Assembly: GCA_029204225.1 (NCBI GenBank)
Contig: CM055098.1
Span: 1,737,106 to 1,801,105 of the forward strand
Direction of reading: 5' to 3'
DNA: 64,000 nt
DNA from: Diphasiastrum complanatum
Taxonomy: Eukaryota > Streptophyta > Lycopodiopsida > Lycopodiales > Lycopodiaceae
Every line of letters starts with the position of its first letter. Position 1 is the first letter of the stretch. Made by a program: the position numbers and the translations under genes. Positions 63,911-64,000 of the stretch are shown here, one piece after another. The notes below the pieces were generated by a model, which had not been told where the DNA came from, ran no database searches, and saw only the letters and a list, made by a program, of their open reading frames with translations.

Positions 63911-64000
63911 GTATGGATGGGGCCCCGGGATGCTCCCACCAATCCCGGGGGCCCCGAATTCCTAGCTCTGGGAACGGCTAGGGGTGCCAACAACAAATCG

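Larger units (their letters stand above)
60345..64000 (-). mobile_element. LINE-d, non-LTR retrotransposon (5' end outside window)
   Basis: Minus-strand element with endonuclease, reverse transcriptase, Cys/His-rich tail, 3' UTR and (TC)n tail. LINEs nick target DNA and copy their RNA there. The terminal hairpin ATGCCTTTTGGCAT is at 60364-60377. It is related to LINE-a, -b and -c. The clade is not fixed; it does not look like a standard poly(A)-tailed plant L1. Confidence 0.85.

Overview
ORGANISM AND CHARACTER. This is nuclear DNA of a plant, most likely a seed plant with a large genome. Two host genes with GT..AG introns can be recognised: NUP160, and a RUS (root UV-B sensitive, DUF647) family gene. 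The rest is long AT-leaning intergenic or intronic sequence packed with Ty3/Gypsy chromoviruses, Ty1/Copia elements, non-LTR (LINE) elements, a hAT transposase fragment and long (GA)n/(TC)n tracts. There are no operons, no Shine-Dalgarno sites and no CRISPR. LAYOUT. 1-4452: no firm gene; a weak two-exon candidate at 1905-2651. 4453-12334: a degraded Copia element (Copia-1) with a complete but coding-dead chromovirus (Gypsy-1, 6043-11681, target duplication CCTTA) inserted in its RNase H region. 12335-20811: mostly unassigned, with a hAT transposase fragment (14500-15156, minus) that contains an intron. 20812-22187: the last exons of NUP160 (plus). 25504-26511: a broken, intron-bearing DNA-methylase-like gene (minus). 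28395-29324: a Copia pol fragment. 31084-58436: first seven exons of a RUS3-like gene (plus); the gene runs on past the window. RUS GENE AS TE SINK. Intron 2 (31417-36254) holds a chain of LINE copies separated by (GA)n tracts. Intron 6 (37883-58372, about 20.5 kb) holds a nest of retroelements: a minus-strand Copia (Copia-3), a Gypsy-5 fragment joined to it, Gypsy-6 lying inside Gypsy-5, and inside Gypsy-6 both a remnant of the Gypsy-1 family (Gypsy-1b) and a young complete element (Gypsy-7, 46908-53517, target duplication GTATG). All seven visible RUS exons keep phase and clean splice sites, so the gene looks functional despite this load. MAIN ODDITIES. (1) A LINE family whose 3' end carries a conserved stem-loop followed by (TC)n rather than poly(A); copies abut (TC)n tracts at the 5' end as well, which suggests insertion into, or priming on, (TC)n microsatellites. 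(2) A methyltransferase-type gene with a DLFSGSGT motif, broken but spliced. (3) Gypsy-7 LTRs with AG..CT ends instead of TG..CA. (4) Several long foldbacks and clustered 18-bp palindromes. Lineage statements rest on motifs I recognise by eye; no database search was made.
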